Below, one piece after another: positions 1-8,362 of a stretch of 60,159 nucleotides of DNA (position 1 is its first letter; every line of letters starts with the position of its first letter). Position numbers and translations under genes: made by a program. A model generated the notes under the pieces. It ran no database searches and was not told the origin of the DNA. It worked only from the letters and a program-made list of their open reading frames with translations. The stretch is from Acidobacteria bacterium OLB17 (lineage in GTDB: Bacteria > Acidobacteriota > Blastocatellia > Pyrinomonadales > Pyrinomonadaceae), in NCBI GenBank assembly GCA_001567505.1, contig LLEU01000061.1, positions 1-60,159 of the forward strand, written 5' to 3'.

Positions 1-509
1 TCGTTCTCTACACCGGCCAGACGCGCTCGGCGTGCGGGCTTGGCGACGCGGCGATGGGGCCGTTCTATTGTCCGGGCGATATGAAGCTATATCTCGATTT
101 TGCCTTCTTTAACGAGCTCAGGCGAGAGTTCAAGGCTCCCGGCGATTTTGCTCAGGCTTATGTGATCGCGCACGAATTCGGCCACCACATACAGAATCTG
201 ATGGGCACGATGGAGCGTCTTCAGGCATCGGGAGCGGGAAATCGCGGGTCGGTCGCGCTTGAGCTTCAGGCGGACTGCTACGCGGGGATCTGGGCGAATT
301 ACGCCGCCGCACAGGGCAGGCTGGAGGCCGGCGACACGGAAGAAGCACTTCGTGCGGCAAGCGCCGTCGGCGACGATATGATCCAGAAACGCACGCAGGG
401 CTACGTTGTCCCGGATTCATTCACGCACGGGAGTTCGTCACAGCGGGTCGAATGGTTCTCGCGCGGTTTTAAGACGGGCAATATGGCGAACTGCCGAACT
501 TTCCGCTAG
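1..509 (+). CDS. Neutral zinc metallopeptidase, YpfJ family (5' end outside window)
   Basis: The reading frame is open from the left edge of the window, so the N-terminus is missing and the Met at base 54 is internal. The visible part begins VLYTGQTRSACGLGDAAMGP and continues with the zinc-peptidase signature HEFGHH at about bases 171-188; the two His are metal ligands and the Glu is the catalytic base. A further conserved segment, ELQADCYAGIWA, follows. These features are typical of the putative neutral zinc metallopeptidase (YpfJ) family, usually a membrane-anchored periplasmic protein; the anchor would lie off the window. The stop codon shares a CTAG with the convergent gene at 506-1033. 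Family assignment is firm, substrate unknown. Confidence 0.88.
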   Translation, partial: VLYTGQTRSACGLGDAAMGPFYCPGDMKLYLDFAFFNELRREFKAPGDFAQAYVIAHEFGHHIQNLMGTMERLQASGAGNRGSVALELQADCYAGIWANYAAAQGRLEAGDTEEALRAASAVGDDMIQKRTQGYVVPDSFTHGSSSQRVEWFSRGFKTGNMANCRTFR

Positions 510-1033
510 GGAGCGAATGGCTTTCCGTAGAGTTCCTGATAGATCCAGCCGAGCACGCGTGCTTCGGCCGTACATAGAAGATCGAGCCAGCAGCTTGAGA
601 GATACAAACGGCGTTCGACCGCGCTCGGCAGTTTCTCTGCCTTCTTTAGAGCGAAGGCCTCTGCGTCGGCATCAAGGTTGTAGGTGCCCGTCAATTCTTC
701 TTTCGCCTCTTTTGCCCGGCCAAGGGCCTCGACAACGTCGGTTATCCAGGCCTTCAGCAGCTCTTCGGTGTTGTTCTCGGCTGCGGCCTGTATCACGCCT
801 ATCGCAAAACGCGCTTCCGCATTCTCGAACGGATAGGTCGCAACGCCATTCTCGGTGTCGTCCTCCTGCTTCCATTTGAAGAGCTCGTCCGAATACGGAT
901 GCCGAACCCTCGCGACGCGTTCATCGTGCGTGATGAACCATTCGACAAGGTCGGCAAGAGATGCGGTCTCGGGTGCACCGTTCGGGCCTTTTGTGAGCGC
1001 CGGCGGCGCGTTGTTCAATGCGGGTTCTGCCAT
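506..1033 (-). CDS. Hypothetical soluble protein, 175 aa
   Basis: I do not recognise the family. The protein is acidic, helix-rich and has no signal peptide or membrane segment. It has a short Ala/Pro-rich N-terminal tail (about residues 1-20) before a compact body containing DLVEWFITHDERVARVRHPY and two conserved-looking Trp/Cys motifs near the C-terminus (SSCWLDLLCTAEARVLGWIY). The start is ATG at 1033. It converges on the metallopeptidase gene and the two reading frames overlap by four bases through a shared CTAG. Codon use resembles its neighbours, so it is probably a real gene. Confidence 0.7.
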   Translation of the reverse strand: MAEPALNNAPPALTKGPNGAPETASLADLVEWFITHDERVARVRHPYSDELFKWKQEDDTENGVATYPFENAEARFAIGVIQAAAENNTEELLKAWITDVVEALGRAKEAKEELTGTYNLDADAEAFALKKAEKLPSAVERRLYLSSCWLDLLCTAEARVLGWIYQELYGKPFAP

Positions 1034-1150
1034 GATCTAGATGCTGGATTATTTCACGCCGCTTGCTGTTTTTACAATCCGCGAACGATTTAGAATATAA
1101 TTCGTAAGCGTCTATAAGCCATGCGAGTGACGCGGGCCGCACCAATTACT

Positions 1151-1543
1151 ATGCAGACACAATACGTAACCTGTCCGAATTGCCACTCCCATAATGTTGC
1201 CGGCGGCGGCCTTTGCTCGAACTGCGGCGCGATGCTGCCGGCATACAATGCCGGGCCGATGATGCCGCAGAATCGTGCGGCCGTTCCGGGAGCGGATAAG
1301 AAGGTGCTTGCGGGCGTTCTCGGGATCGTTCTCGGCGGCCTCGGCATCCACAAATTCGTTCTTGGCTATAACACGGAGGGCATCATTATGCTCGTGACGT
1401 GGATCGTCGGTGTGCTGCTTTTGTGCGGAATTCCGTCAATGGTAATGGGCATCATCGGCATCGTCGAAGGCATTATGTATCTCACGAAATCGGACGAGGA
1501 ATTCGTACACACGTATATCGTCAACAAGAAAGGCTGGTTCTAG
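1151..1543 (+). CDS. TM2-domain membrane protein with N-terminal zinc ribbon
   Basis: About 130 aa from ATG 1151; an upstream in-frame ATG at 1121 would add ten non-conserved residues and is less likely. The N-terminus carries a zinc-ribbon pattern CPNC...CSNCG (residues about 8-28), followed by a linker and a TM2 domain: GVLGIVLGGLGIHKFVLG, then a second hydrophobic hairpin ending in a GIVEGIMYL segment. TM2 proteins are small two-helix membrane proteins of largely unknown role; the zinc-ribbon plus TM2 layout is common in bacteria. It lies 21 bases before riboflavin synthase on the same strand and may be co-transcribed, though no functional link is evident. Confidence 0.85.
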   Translation: MQTQYVTCPNCHSHNVAGGGLCSNCGAMLPAYNAGPMMPQNRAAVPGADKKVLAGVLGIVLGGLGIHKFVLGYNTEGIIMLVTWIVGVLLLCGIPSMVMGIIGIVEGIMYLTKSDEEFVHTYIVNKKGWF

Positions 1544-1564
1544 GCCCCGACTTTTATCTGCAAA

Positions 1565-2164
1565 GTGTTCACAGGACTGATCGAAGAACTTGGCGTGATC
1601 GAGCATGTCGAAAGACGCGAGGCCGGTGCGGTGTTCCGCATCGGGGCTTCGCTCATTACGGCAGACATTGCCGAGGGCGACTCGATCGCCGTCAACGGGG
1701 TTTGCCTTACGGCGCTTGATGTCGGGAAAGACGGTTTTTCCGCGGACGTCTCACCTGAAACCCTGGCTAGGACAACGCTCGATCGGCTCGACGTCGGGAA
1801 GCGCGTGAATCTCGAACGTGCGCTTGTCGCAACACAAAGGCTCGGCGGCCACATCGTTCAGGGCCATGTCGATGCAAAAGGACGCTTCCTTGCCGCACGC
1901 GATGAAGGCGATTTTCGCACCGTCACGATCGGCTTTGACGCTGATTTTGCGAAGTATCTAGTCTTCAAGGGCTCGGTCGCTGTCGAAGGGATAAGCTTGA
2001 CGGTCGCCGCGCTCAGAGAGGCGGAATTCGACATCGCCGTCATCCCAAAGACCTGGGAAATGACCGATCTTTCAACCCTCGCGGCCGGCGACGCCGTCAA
2101 TCTTGAGGCCGATGTCATCGCAAAATACGTCGAGAGAATGCTCTCTTTACGCGGTTTCGAGTAA
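1565..2164 (+). CDS. ribE: Riboflavin synthase, alpha subunit
   Basis: Catalyses dismutation of two 6,7-dimethyl-8-ribityllumazine molecules to riboflavin, the last step of riboflavin biosynthesis. The start is GTG 1565, giving the invariant N-terminus (M)FTGLIEELG. Two lumazine-binding repeats are visible: residues about 1-97 with NGVCLTA and residues about 98-199 with [10 protein letters not shown] and VEGISLTV. The 199-residue length is normal. No FMN riboswitch can precede it, since only 21 bases separate it from the TM2 gene. The other rib genes are not in this window. The symbol is ribE in most schemes and ribC in E. coli. Confidence 0.95.
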   Translation: MFTGLIEELGVIEHVERREAGAVFRIGASLITADIAEGDSIAVNGVCLTALDVGKDGFSADVSPETLARTTLDRLDVGKRVNLERALVATQRLGGHIVQGHVDAKGRFLAARDEGDFRTVTIGFDADFAKYLVFKGSVAVEGISLTVAALREAEFDIAVIPKTWEMTDLSTLAAGDAVNLEADVIAKYVERMLSLRGFE

Positions 2165-2181
2165 GATTAGAACTGCCTGAT

Positions 2182-4112
2182 ATGCTCGCTGCCCTCATAG
2201 TGCTCGCTATTTTTCTGTTCGGCGGGCTTTGTTTTACATACCTATTCTTTGACGAAGAGCGACTCTTGTGGAGGCTTGCCGCGGGGAATATCGTTTCGTG
2301 CGCCGTCGCGGGCATCGCGGGATTCGTCATCACGCTTTTCTTTGGGCTGACAACCACGACCGCCGCCGTGTCGGTACTTGCGACGCTCCTGCCCTCGGCC
2401 GTACTTTTTAGAGCGGACGTAAGGCAGAAATTCGCACGCGACCGTCAGCGTGCAATGTCGAACTTTCAGCAAGCGCAGGCACGGGCGGCGGGCTTGTTTT
2501 TACTCGTTCTTTTTTATCCTTTTCTGCCTCTTCTTTTCGCAGGCGATCTACCAAACGCCGGACGGCATCTTTACGGGCGGCTCGCAAAATCTCGGCGACC
2601 TGCCGTTCCATCTCGGAGCGATCTTCAGCTTTACGGACGGGCAGAATTTTCCGCCCGCGAATCCATCGTTCGCCGGCGTGAAATTCGCGTATCCGTTCGT
2701 TGCCGACCTTCTGACCGCGATCACGATGAAACTTGGCGCTTCGCTGCGGGCGGCGATGGTCGTCGAGGATGTCGCGTGGGCGTTCTCACTCCTTGTGCTG
2801 CTGGAGCGGTTCACCGTCCGCGTGACCTCAAGCAAGCTTGCGGGCCGTATCGCGCCGTTCCTGCTCTTCTTCAGCGGCGGACTCGGTTTCCTTTTCTTTG
2901 CAAAGGACCTGTGGTCGCAGCACAAAGGCTTTTTCGAATTTCTTTCGGCATTGCCCCACGATTACACGATCACGGATCTATTTCGCTGGGGCAATTCGAT
3001 GGTCGTGCTCTTTATCACGCAGCGAAGCCTTCTGCTCGGAATGCCGCTTGCGATAATGGCGATCGACCGCCTTTGGATGTTCTTTTCCGCAAGCGAAGAC
3101 GAGATCGCCGAGCGACATCCGCAGTTCGTGCCGCTCTTTATCCTCGGCGCTCTCGTCGGCACATTGCCGCTCGTTCACCTGCACAGCCTTTTGGTGATCT
3201 TCGTGGTCGCGGCGGCGTGCCTTCTGTTTTACATAAGGCGTTGGAAGGAATGGTTCACATTCGCGCTCGGCGTGTCGATCGTTGCCGTGCCGATCTTGGC
3301 TTGGCTTATGACGGGCGAGGCGTCGGACGCGTCGAAGTTCATCGGCTGGAATTTTGGCTGGGATAAAGGCGACAAGAACTTTTTTCTACTTCTGGCTTTT
3401 GAATACGGGCCTTGCGATCCCGCTAATTGCCGCCGGACTTTACCTTGCGTGGCGAAAGGGTTCGGAAGAGAAGCACCACGAACTGCGTTGCGCGGCGCTT
3501 TTCTACATTCCTTTTGCAGTGATCTTCGTTATCGCGAACGCGGCGAAACTTGCGCCGTGGGAATGGGACAATATCAAGATCCTGATCTACTGGTTCGCAG
3601 GTTCGATACCGTTCATTACGTTAGCGATAGTTTGGGCGTGGGAGAAAAAAGGCATCTGGCTGAAGGCCGCAGCCGCGGCGGCGTTCGTAACGCTTGTCGC
3701 ATCGGGTGCTCTCGATGTCTATCGAACGGCGAGCGGGCAGAACGTTATAAAAGTATTTGACGCGGACGGCGTGAAGATCGCAGAGGCGATCAAAGCGAAG
3801 ACGGCTCCGGCCTCGCTCATACTGAATGCCCCGACGTACAATTCCGCGGTCGTGCTTTCCGGACGCCGGTCCTTGATGCGTTACACAGGGCATCTGTCGT
3901 CGCACGGCATCGATTACGCCGAACGCGAGAAGGACGTAAAGTCGATCTATCTTGGCGGTGGTGTCGCGGACATACTGCTTCGCAAATACGGGATCGATTA
4001 CGTGCTCGTTTCGCCGATCGAACGCAGCGACCTGAAGGCGAACGACGACTATTTCTCGAAATTCCCGCTCGTGGCCGAGAGCGGACAGTACCGCCTTTAT
4101 AAAGTAAAATAG
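2182..4112 (+). CDS. Polytopic membrane protein, probable GT39-like glycosyltransferase, with two apparent frameshifts
   Basis: A single about 642-aa protein appears split over three frames. The first frame (from ATG 2182) passes to the second at the six-T run 2510-2515, and the second to the third at the six-T run 3380-3385. Removing one T at each gives an uninterrupted protein with many hydrophobic helices, an external loop QTPDGIFTGGSQNLGDLPFH, a WNFGWDKGDKNFFYFWLLNT junction and a soluble C-terminal domain of about 130 residues ending RLYKVK. The topology resembles integral-membrane glycosyltransferases (GT39/PMT-like) but I see no decisive motif. It is followed after 22 bases by the Agl23-like gene, which suggests a joint role in surface glycan or lipid-linked sugar metabolism. 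The breaks are more likely sequencing errors than true decay. Confidence 0.6.
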
Positions 4113-4134
4113 CTGAGTTCGCCGTTGCCCGCTG

Positions 4135-6147
4135 ATGCACGAGACCGAGAAGATCGAAGGAATTCCTGAACGAAGAAAGCCCGATGTGCTCTGGCTTTGC
4201 GCCTCCGCGGCGATCACCGTGGCGGCATTCCTCTTCCGCTTCTACGACCTTACGCTCAAGCCGCTGCATCACGATGAAGGCGTGAACGGCTTCTTCCTGA
4301 CGACGCTCTTTCGCACGGGCGTTTACAAATACGACCCGGCAAATTACCACGGGCCGACGCTTTATTACATCTCACTCTTCTTCTCGAAGATATTCGGGCT
4401 GAACACGTTCGCGGTGCGTGCGAGCGTTGCCGTCTTCGGTGTGCTGACGGTCGTGCTCGTGTTCTATCTCAAACGATATCTCGGCCGCATCGGAAGCCTT
4501 TCGGCCGCCCTTTTCCTGGCCCTTTCGCCCGGAATGACCTACATCTCGCGATATTTTATTCACGAGACCTTCTTTACATTCTGCACGCTCGCGATCGTCG
4601 TCGCGGTCGTGCTGTTCATCGAGAAGGAGCGCGCAGGCATCGGTGCGAAATTCTGGATGCTGCTTCTCCTTACGGCATGCTTTCTGCCGCCGGGGCTGAA
4701 CATTGCGACGTACTTTGCAGGCAGCAGCGTGGTCGCGTTGTGGGCGTTCAGGGTCGCGGTCGTGATAGTTGAGGCGGTGCTGATCCTGCTCGTCCTCAAG
4801 AGTTTGCTCGAATGGCAGTCTGGCCGCCCGATCTATCTTCTGCTTGCTGCCGCCTCGGCCGCACTTCTTTTTGCGACGAAAGAGACGGCGTTCATCTCGA
4901 TCGGCACGATGCTGATCGCGACCGTTGCCGCTCGGATATGGCAGCGTATGCGTACGCCGGAACCCGATCGCTCCGCGTGGTTCGGCCTTGGTTTTCTGCA
5001 CTTTGCCGTGATCTCAGGCGCCGTCGTTTTCTACGGCTATTCGTTGAGTGCTCTCAAATGGGTGCACACGTATTATCTCGGCGAAGCGAGCGTAAAAGAG
5101 CCTTTTGCTTTCTATATGCTCTGCGTGCTTTCGGCGGCCGTGCTCGCGGCCTGGGCAATGTTCCTTTTCGCCTGTCGCGCACAGAAACTCTATGCCTTCC
5201 CCGAGCCCGAACTCAGCTATAAAGGCTTCGTCATAGCACTAGGTTCAGGCGCCGATCGGTTGCTGCTTATCTCGGCTTCGGGCGTCGCGTTCGTGTTCGT
5301 CCTTGCAGTGTTCTTTTCATCGTATTTCTCATATCCGGAAGGCCTTTCGCGTGCGGTCGAAGCCTATATGCTCTGGACGAAGACGGGCACGAAAGATCAC
5401 ACGCAGAACGGCGTGCTCGCTTATCTGAAATGGGGAATGAAGGTCGAATCGCCGCTGCTTCTGCTGTCGGGCCTCGGCGGAGCGATCGCGTTCTTTCGGC
5501 CGAAGCACCGTTTCGCGACATTCTCGGCATTCTGGGCGTTCGGAATGCTTGCGGCCTACACGATCATTCCGTACAAAACGCCGTGGCTCGCCCTAAGTTT
5601 CTATCTCCCGATGTGCCTGATCGCAGGCTACGGCATCAATGAGATCGTCTCTTCGCGCTTCGTCGCTGCAAAGCTAGCCGGCGTATTGACATTGGCCCTT
5701 GCGGTTACGCTTCTTGCCTACCAGGCGTACGACCTGAATTTTGTTCGATATGACGACGAGGAAATGGGCTACGTTTACGCGCACACGAAACGCGGTATGC
5801 TCGACCTCGTAAAGGAGATCGAACATTTTGCGGCAAAAAGTCCGGCCGGCCGCGACTCTACGATCGAGATCGTTTCGCCCGATTATTGGCCGCTCACGTG
5901 GTATCTGAATGATTATCCGCACGCGAACTTCTACGGAAGCCTCGTCGATGCGAATACATCGGAGATGATCGTTGCAAAGAAGAACGATCAGGATACGCAG
6001 GTCGTCGAGAAATACTCCGCGCATTACAAATTCGTCGGCGTCTATCCGCTCCGGCCGGGCGTCGATCTGATGCTCCTTGTCCGTCGAGATCTCGCTGACC
6101 CGCAAGATCAGGACCTATACAAGATCTACGAATACGAATCGAAATAG
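4135..6147 (+). CDS. Agl23-like membrane protein (TIGR03663 type, GT39/PMT superfamily)
   Basis: The 670-aa integral membrane protein has about 12 hydrophobic helices and a soluble C-terminal domain. Near the N-terminus, between the first helix and the next, stands FYDLTLKPLHHDEGVNGFFL; an acidic residue in this first loop (HHDEGV) is the catalytic signature of GT39/PMT-type mannosyltransferases. The next loop, YDPANYHGPTLYY, fits the TIGR03663 family, annotated as flippase activity-associated protein Agl23 by link to archaeal N-glycosylation loci. The C-terminal YWPLTWYLNDYPHANFYG element is also typical. Probably it transfers a sugar from a polyprenyl-phosphate donor on the periplasmic side. 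Start ATG 4135; it probably forms an operon with the preceding membrane protein. Confidence 0.75.
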   Translation: MHETEKIEGIPERRKPDVLWLCASAAITVAAFLFRFYDLTLKPLHHDEGVNGFFLTTLFRTGVYKYDPANYHGPTLYYISLFFSKIFGLNTFAVRASVAVFGVLTVVLVFYLKRYLGRIGSLSAALFLALSPGMTYISRYFIHETFFTFCTLAIVVAVVLFIEKERAGIGAKFWMLLLLTACFLPPGLNIATYFAGSSVVALWAFRVAVVIVEAVLILLVLKSLLEWQSGRPIYLLLAAASAALLFATKETAFISIGTMLIATVAARIWQRMRTPEPDRSAWFGLGFLHFAVISGAVVFYGYSLSALKWVHTYYLGEASVKEPFAFYMLCVLSAAVLAAWAMFLFACRAQKLYAFPEPELSYKGFVIALGSGADRLLLISASGVAFVFVLAVFFSSYFSYPEGLSRAVEAYMLWTKTGTKDHTQNGVLAYLKWGMKVESPLLLLSGLGGAIAFFRPKHRFATFSAFWAFGMLAAYTIIPYKTPWLALSFYLPMCLIAGYGINEIVSSRFVAAKLAGVLTLALAVTLLAYQAYDLNFVRYDDEEMGYVYAHTKRGMLDLVKEIEHFAAKSPAGRDSTIEIVSPDYWPLTWYLNDYPHANFYGSLVDANTSEMIVAKKNDQDTQVVEKYSAHYKFVGVYPLRPGVDLMLLVRRDLADPQDQDLYKIYEYESK

Positions 6148-6237
6148 CGCTCCTTGGTTTTTTTACGATCTTCCAAAACAAAACCGCATACATTTTCGTA
6201 AAACCTGCCGACAGAGGATCAAAAGGAGATCTTGATT

Positions 6238-6994
6238 ATGAAGTATCTTTGTGCCTTCGGGCTGATGGCAATGCTTGCGGCAAGTGTATTTGCCGGCGAC
6301 ATAAAGAATGGCAGCGACCTCATAAAACGCGATGCACGCAAAATACGCGGGCAAGTGGTACAAGACGCTGACATTCGAGCAAAAGACGACCAATTTTCTC
6401 CCGGACGGAAAGACGGATGTCGCAACGTGGTATGAAGCGATGAAGGTCCCCGGCTATCTGCGAATCGATTTTGCCCCGACGGAAAAGGGCGACGGTATCC
6501 TATTCGCGGACGGCAAGATGTTTTCCTTCAAGGACGGCGTGACGAAAGGCGGCCGCAACTTCGTACATCCGCTGATGGTCGTCGGGTTCGATGTCTACGG
6601 ACAGCCCGCTCAGACGACGATCGAACAGGTAAGGAAAATGGGCATCGATCTTGAGAAGATCCACGTCGAGAAATGGCAGGGCCGGGACGTTTACGTCCTT
6701 GGGGCCGATAAGGGCGACGTTCGCTCGCCGCAGCTCTGGGTCGATAAAAAACGACTCGTTTTCGTGCGTCTTATCCAACTTACGGGCAAGGAAAAGAAGA
6801 ACGTGAGCGAAACTCAGTTCAATAAATACGTAAAGGCGGGCGGCGGCTGGGTCGCTGCCGAGGTTTTGTTCTTTGTCGATGGAAAGCACACAACGAGCGA
6901 AGAATACACGCGGATAAAGGCGGATGCGAACCTGAGCACCGACCTTTGGGATCCGGAAAAATGGATGAGCGTCGATAAGGATTATTGGAAATAG
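6238..6994 (+). CDS. Exported LolA-like / outer-membrane lipoprotein-sorting-like protein, one apparent frameshift
   Basis: The start is ATG 6238, eight bases after the ribosome-binding site AAAGGAG. A signal peptide of about 20 residues ends in VFAGD. The frame changes at the four-A run 6324-6327; removing one A joins NGSDLINAMHAKYAGKWYKT to a long C-terminal frame and gives a 251-aa protein. The body has alternating strands with a KTLTFEQKTT...GYLRIDF pattern recalling the LolA/LolB half-barrel, though there are no family-defining residues, so the name is tentative. A bidirectional hairpin terminator follows. The frameshift is probably an assembly error. Confidence 0.6.
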
Positions 6995-7020
6995 CTCGAT
7001 CAATTCAAGGTTCCAGCGAA

Positions 7021-7061
7021 AAGAGGCCGCCGGCGTTCACCGGCGAGCCTCTTATCTTTTT
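7021..7061 (+). terminator. Rho-independent terminator between convergent genes
   Basis: Stem AAGAGGC-CGCCGG (7021-7033), loop CGTTCA, then CCGGCG-A-GCCTCTT (7040-7053) with a single bulged A, followed by ATCTTTTTC. It ends the LolA-like gene. The 5' arm is preceded by GAAAAG, so it may also act weakly on the opposite strand for dps. Confidence 0.8.
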
Positions 7062-7083
7062 CGGACGGAAATGCTGCCCGAGC

Positions 7084-7560
7084 TTAGCTTTGCTGATGCG
7101 CTTCAACGAACCAGAGCAGCTTGTCGATGCTCCGGGAAACGCTGGTGAAGAGATCGGCCGTGTCCGCATCGCCGAGTTCTTCGGTCTTGTCGATGTCGGC
7201 CCGTACACGGCGTCCGAATTCGGCGAGAGCGGTCGATAAAGCGTCAACGTGGTCGGCGCCGTCCGAGATCTCGAGCGGATACTCCGGCAGTTCGGAATTT
7301 TGTGCGGCAACACGGACGGTCCCGAGCGCGGTGCCGCCGAGCGACGTGATGCGTTCGGCGATCTCATCCGCCATCGGATCAACCTCACCGGCGACGCGGT
7401 CAAAAAGCTCGTGGAGAGCGATGAAGCTCATTCCCTTTACGTTCCAATGAGCCTGTTTCGCCTGCGACTTCAGGTCGGCGGCATCGGCGAGCCTTTGGTT
7501 AAGAATGGCGATAAGCTTTTCACGTGCGTCCTTTGGTATATCGATCTTTGTATTATGCAT
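7084..7560 (-). CDS. dps: Dps / ferritin-like DNA-protection protein
   Basis: Dps dodecamers oxidise and store iron with hydrogen peroxide and shield DNA. The 158-residue length is normal. The dinuclear ferroxidase site at the dimer interface is visible: AKQAHWNVKG (His) and HELFDRVAGEVDPMADEIAERI (His, Asp and Glu ligands), with a conserved LGG turn after it. There is no lysine-rich N-terminal tail, so DNA binding may be weak. Start ATG 7560, with an excellent GGAGGAG ribosome-binding site (7566-7572, minus strand). The promoter with a palindromic operator lies just upstream, which points to peroxide- or iron-responsive control. It is a single-gene unit. Confidence 0.95.
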   Translation of the reverse strand: MHNTKIDIPKDAREKLIAILNQRLADAADLKSQAKQAHWNVKGMSFIALHELFDRVAGEVDPMADEIAERITSLGGTALGTVRVAAQNSELPEYPLEISDGADHVDALSTALAEFGRRVRADIDKTEELGDADTADLFTSVSRSIDKLLWFVEAHQQS

Positions 7561-7580
7561 ATCAACTCCTCCTTTTAGAG

Positions 7581-7617
7581 TTAGAATAATTCTAAATCAA
7601 GTAGAATGTAATGTCAA
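7581..7617 (-). promoter_or_regulatory. dps promoter with PerR/Fur-type operator
   Basis: Reading the minus strand: -35 TTGACA (7612-7617), a 17-base spacer, and -10 TAGAAT (7589-7594). The -10 lies inside a perfect 7-1-7 palindrome TTAGAATAATTCTAA (7581-7595), which differs from the PerR-box consensus TTATAATnATTATAA by one symmetrical pair. A repressor bound here would block RNA polymerase. This is the architecture of PerR-controlled dps/mrgA genes in other bacteria. Which Fur-family protein acts here is not shown by the window. Confidence 0.85.
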
Positions 7618-7630
7618 ATGCCGCGGCGGC

Positions 7631-8362
7631 CTAGTCGGGGAACACCGGCTTCGGTTCCGCGTTTCCGGGAAAGGGCACTCCGTTCATGGGAGCATTGGCC
7701 GCACCGCCTCCGGGCTGCATCGAGACGCCCGTGCCCCGGAATAGCGGCGTGAAGATCCACTTTGAATGATTCTCGATGCCGTAGTATGCGACGATCGACT
7801 TCCCGCGGTCCTGGCTTGCGACGCCGATAAAAGGCGTGTTCTCGGTAAGGATCTCGACATCCTCTTCGACCGGGGCCGTCTTGTCGGACTCTGTCTCGGT
7901 ATTGAGCGAATTGACTATGACGATCGCCCAGCGGTCGAACATCCGGCTCGGGTTCGAGGGGAGCAGGCCGCCGTTAAAGGCCTGAACGCTTTTTGCAAAG
8001 GGAGCGAGCGATTTTCCATCTGCCGGGATGAGCCGCCATTTTCCGTCCTTGCTCAATGGGTCGATCGCGGCTGAGGGACGCAGGATCTGGCGTGTGCGGC
8101 TGCCTTCCGGGAGGCCTTCGAGAAGGTCGTCCATCGAATTCGGAAGTTTCGCTCCGCGGTAGAACTCGACATACTGCCGGATAGCGTCGGCGACCTCTTC
8201 ACCACGTGCGATCGCCTCGAGCTCGCGTTCACGTTGGATCTCGGTGGCGATCGTCGGGGCAACCGCGAGGAGTGCGACGGCGAAGATCGCCATCACCGCC
8301 ATTACGGCGATCAGGGTCATACCGCTTTCTTGCCGGCGGTCACTGATCGTTGTCGTCCACAT
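7631..8362 (-). CDS. Type IV pilin-like / type II secretion pseudopilin
   Basis: The 243-aa protein has a class III (prepilin) signal: a short basic leader DRRQESG followed by MTLIAVMAVMAIFAVALL. Cleavage after Gly14 would leave N-methyl-Met1, but the position corresponding to the usual Glu+5 is not acidic (MTLIA), as in minor GspK/PilX-like pseudopilins. The remainder is a soluble globular domain with a conserved RERELEAIARGEEVADAIRQ amphipathic helix and a Pro/Gly-rich tail. The start overlaps the 3' end of the PilP-like gene by 23 bases, so it is co-translated with the pilus-assembly cluster. Role: minor subunit of a pilus or secretion pseudopilus, by inference. Confidence 0.75.
   Translation of the reverse strand: MWTTTISDRRQESGMTLIAVMAVMAIFAVALLAVAPTIATEIQRERELEAIARGEEVADAIRQYVEFYRGAKLPNSMDDLLEGLPEGSRTRQILRPSAAIDPLSKDGKWRLIPADGKSLAPFAKSVQAFNGGLLPSNPSRMFDRWAIVIVNSLNTETESDKTAPVEEDVEILTENTPFIGVASQDRGKSIVAYYGIENHSKWIFTPLFRGTGVSMQPGGGAANAPMNGVPFPGNAEPKPVFPD

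Noticed and set aside
1544..1564. FMN riboswitch before riboflavin synthase
   Set aside because: Only 21 bases separate the genes, far too little for an RFN element, and no such element was seen upstream of the TM2 gene.
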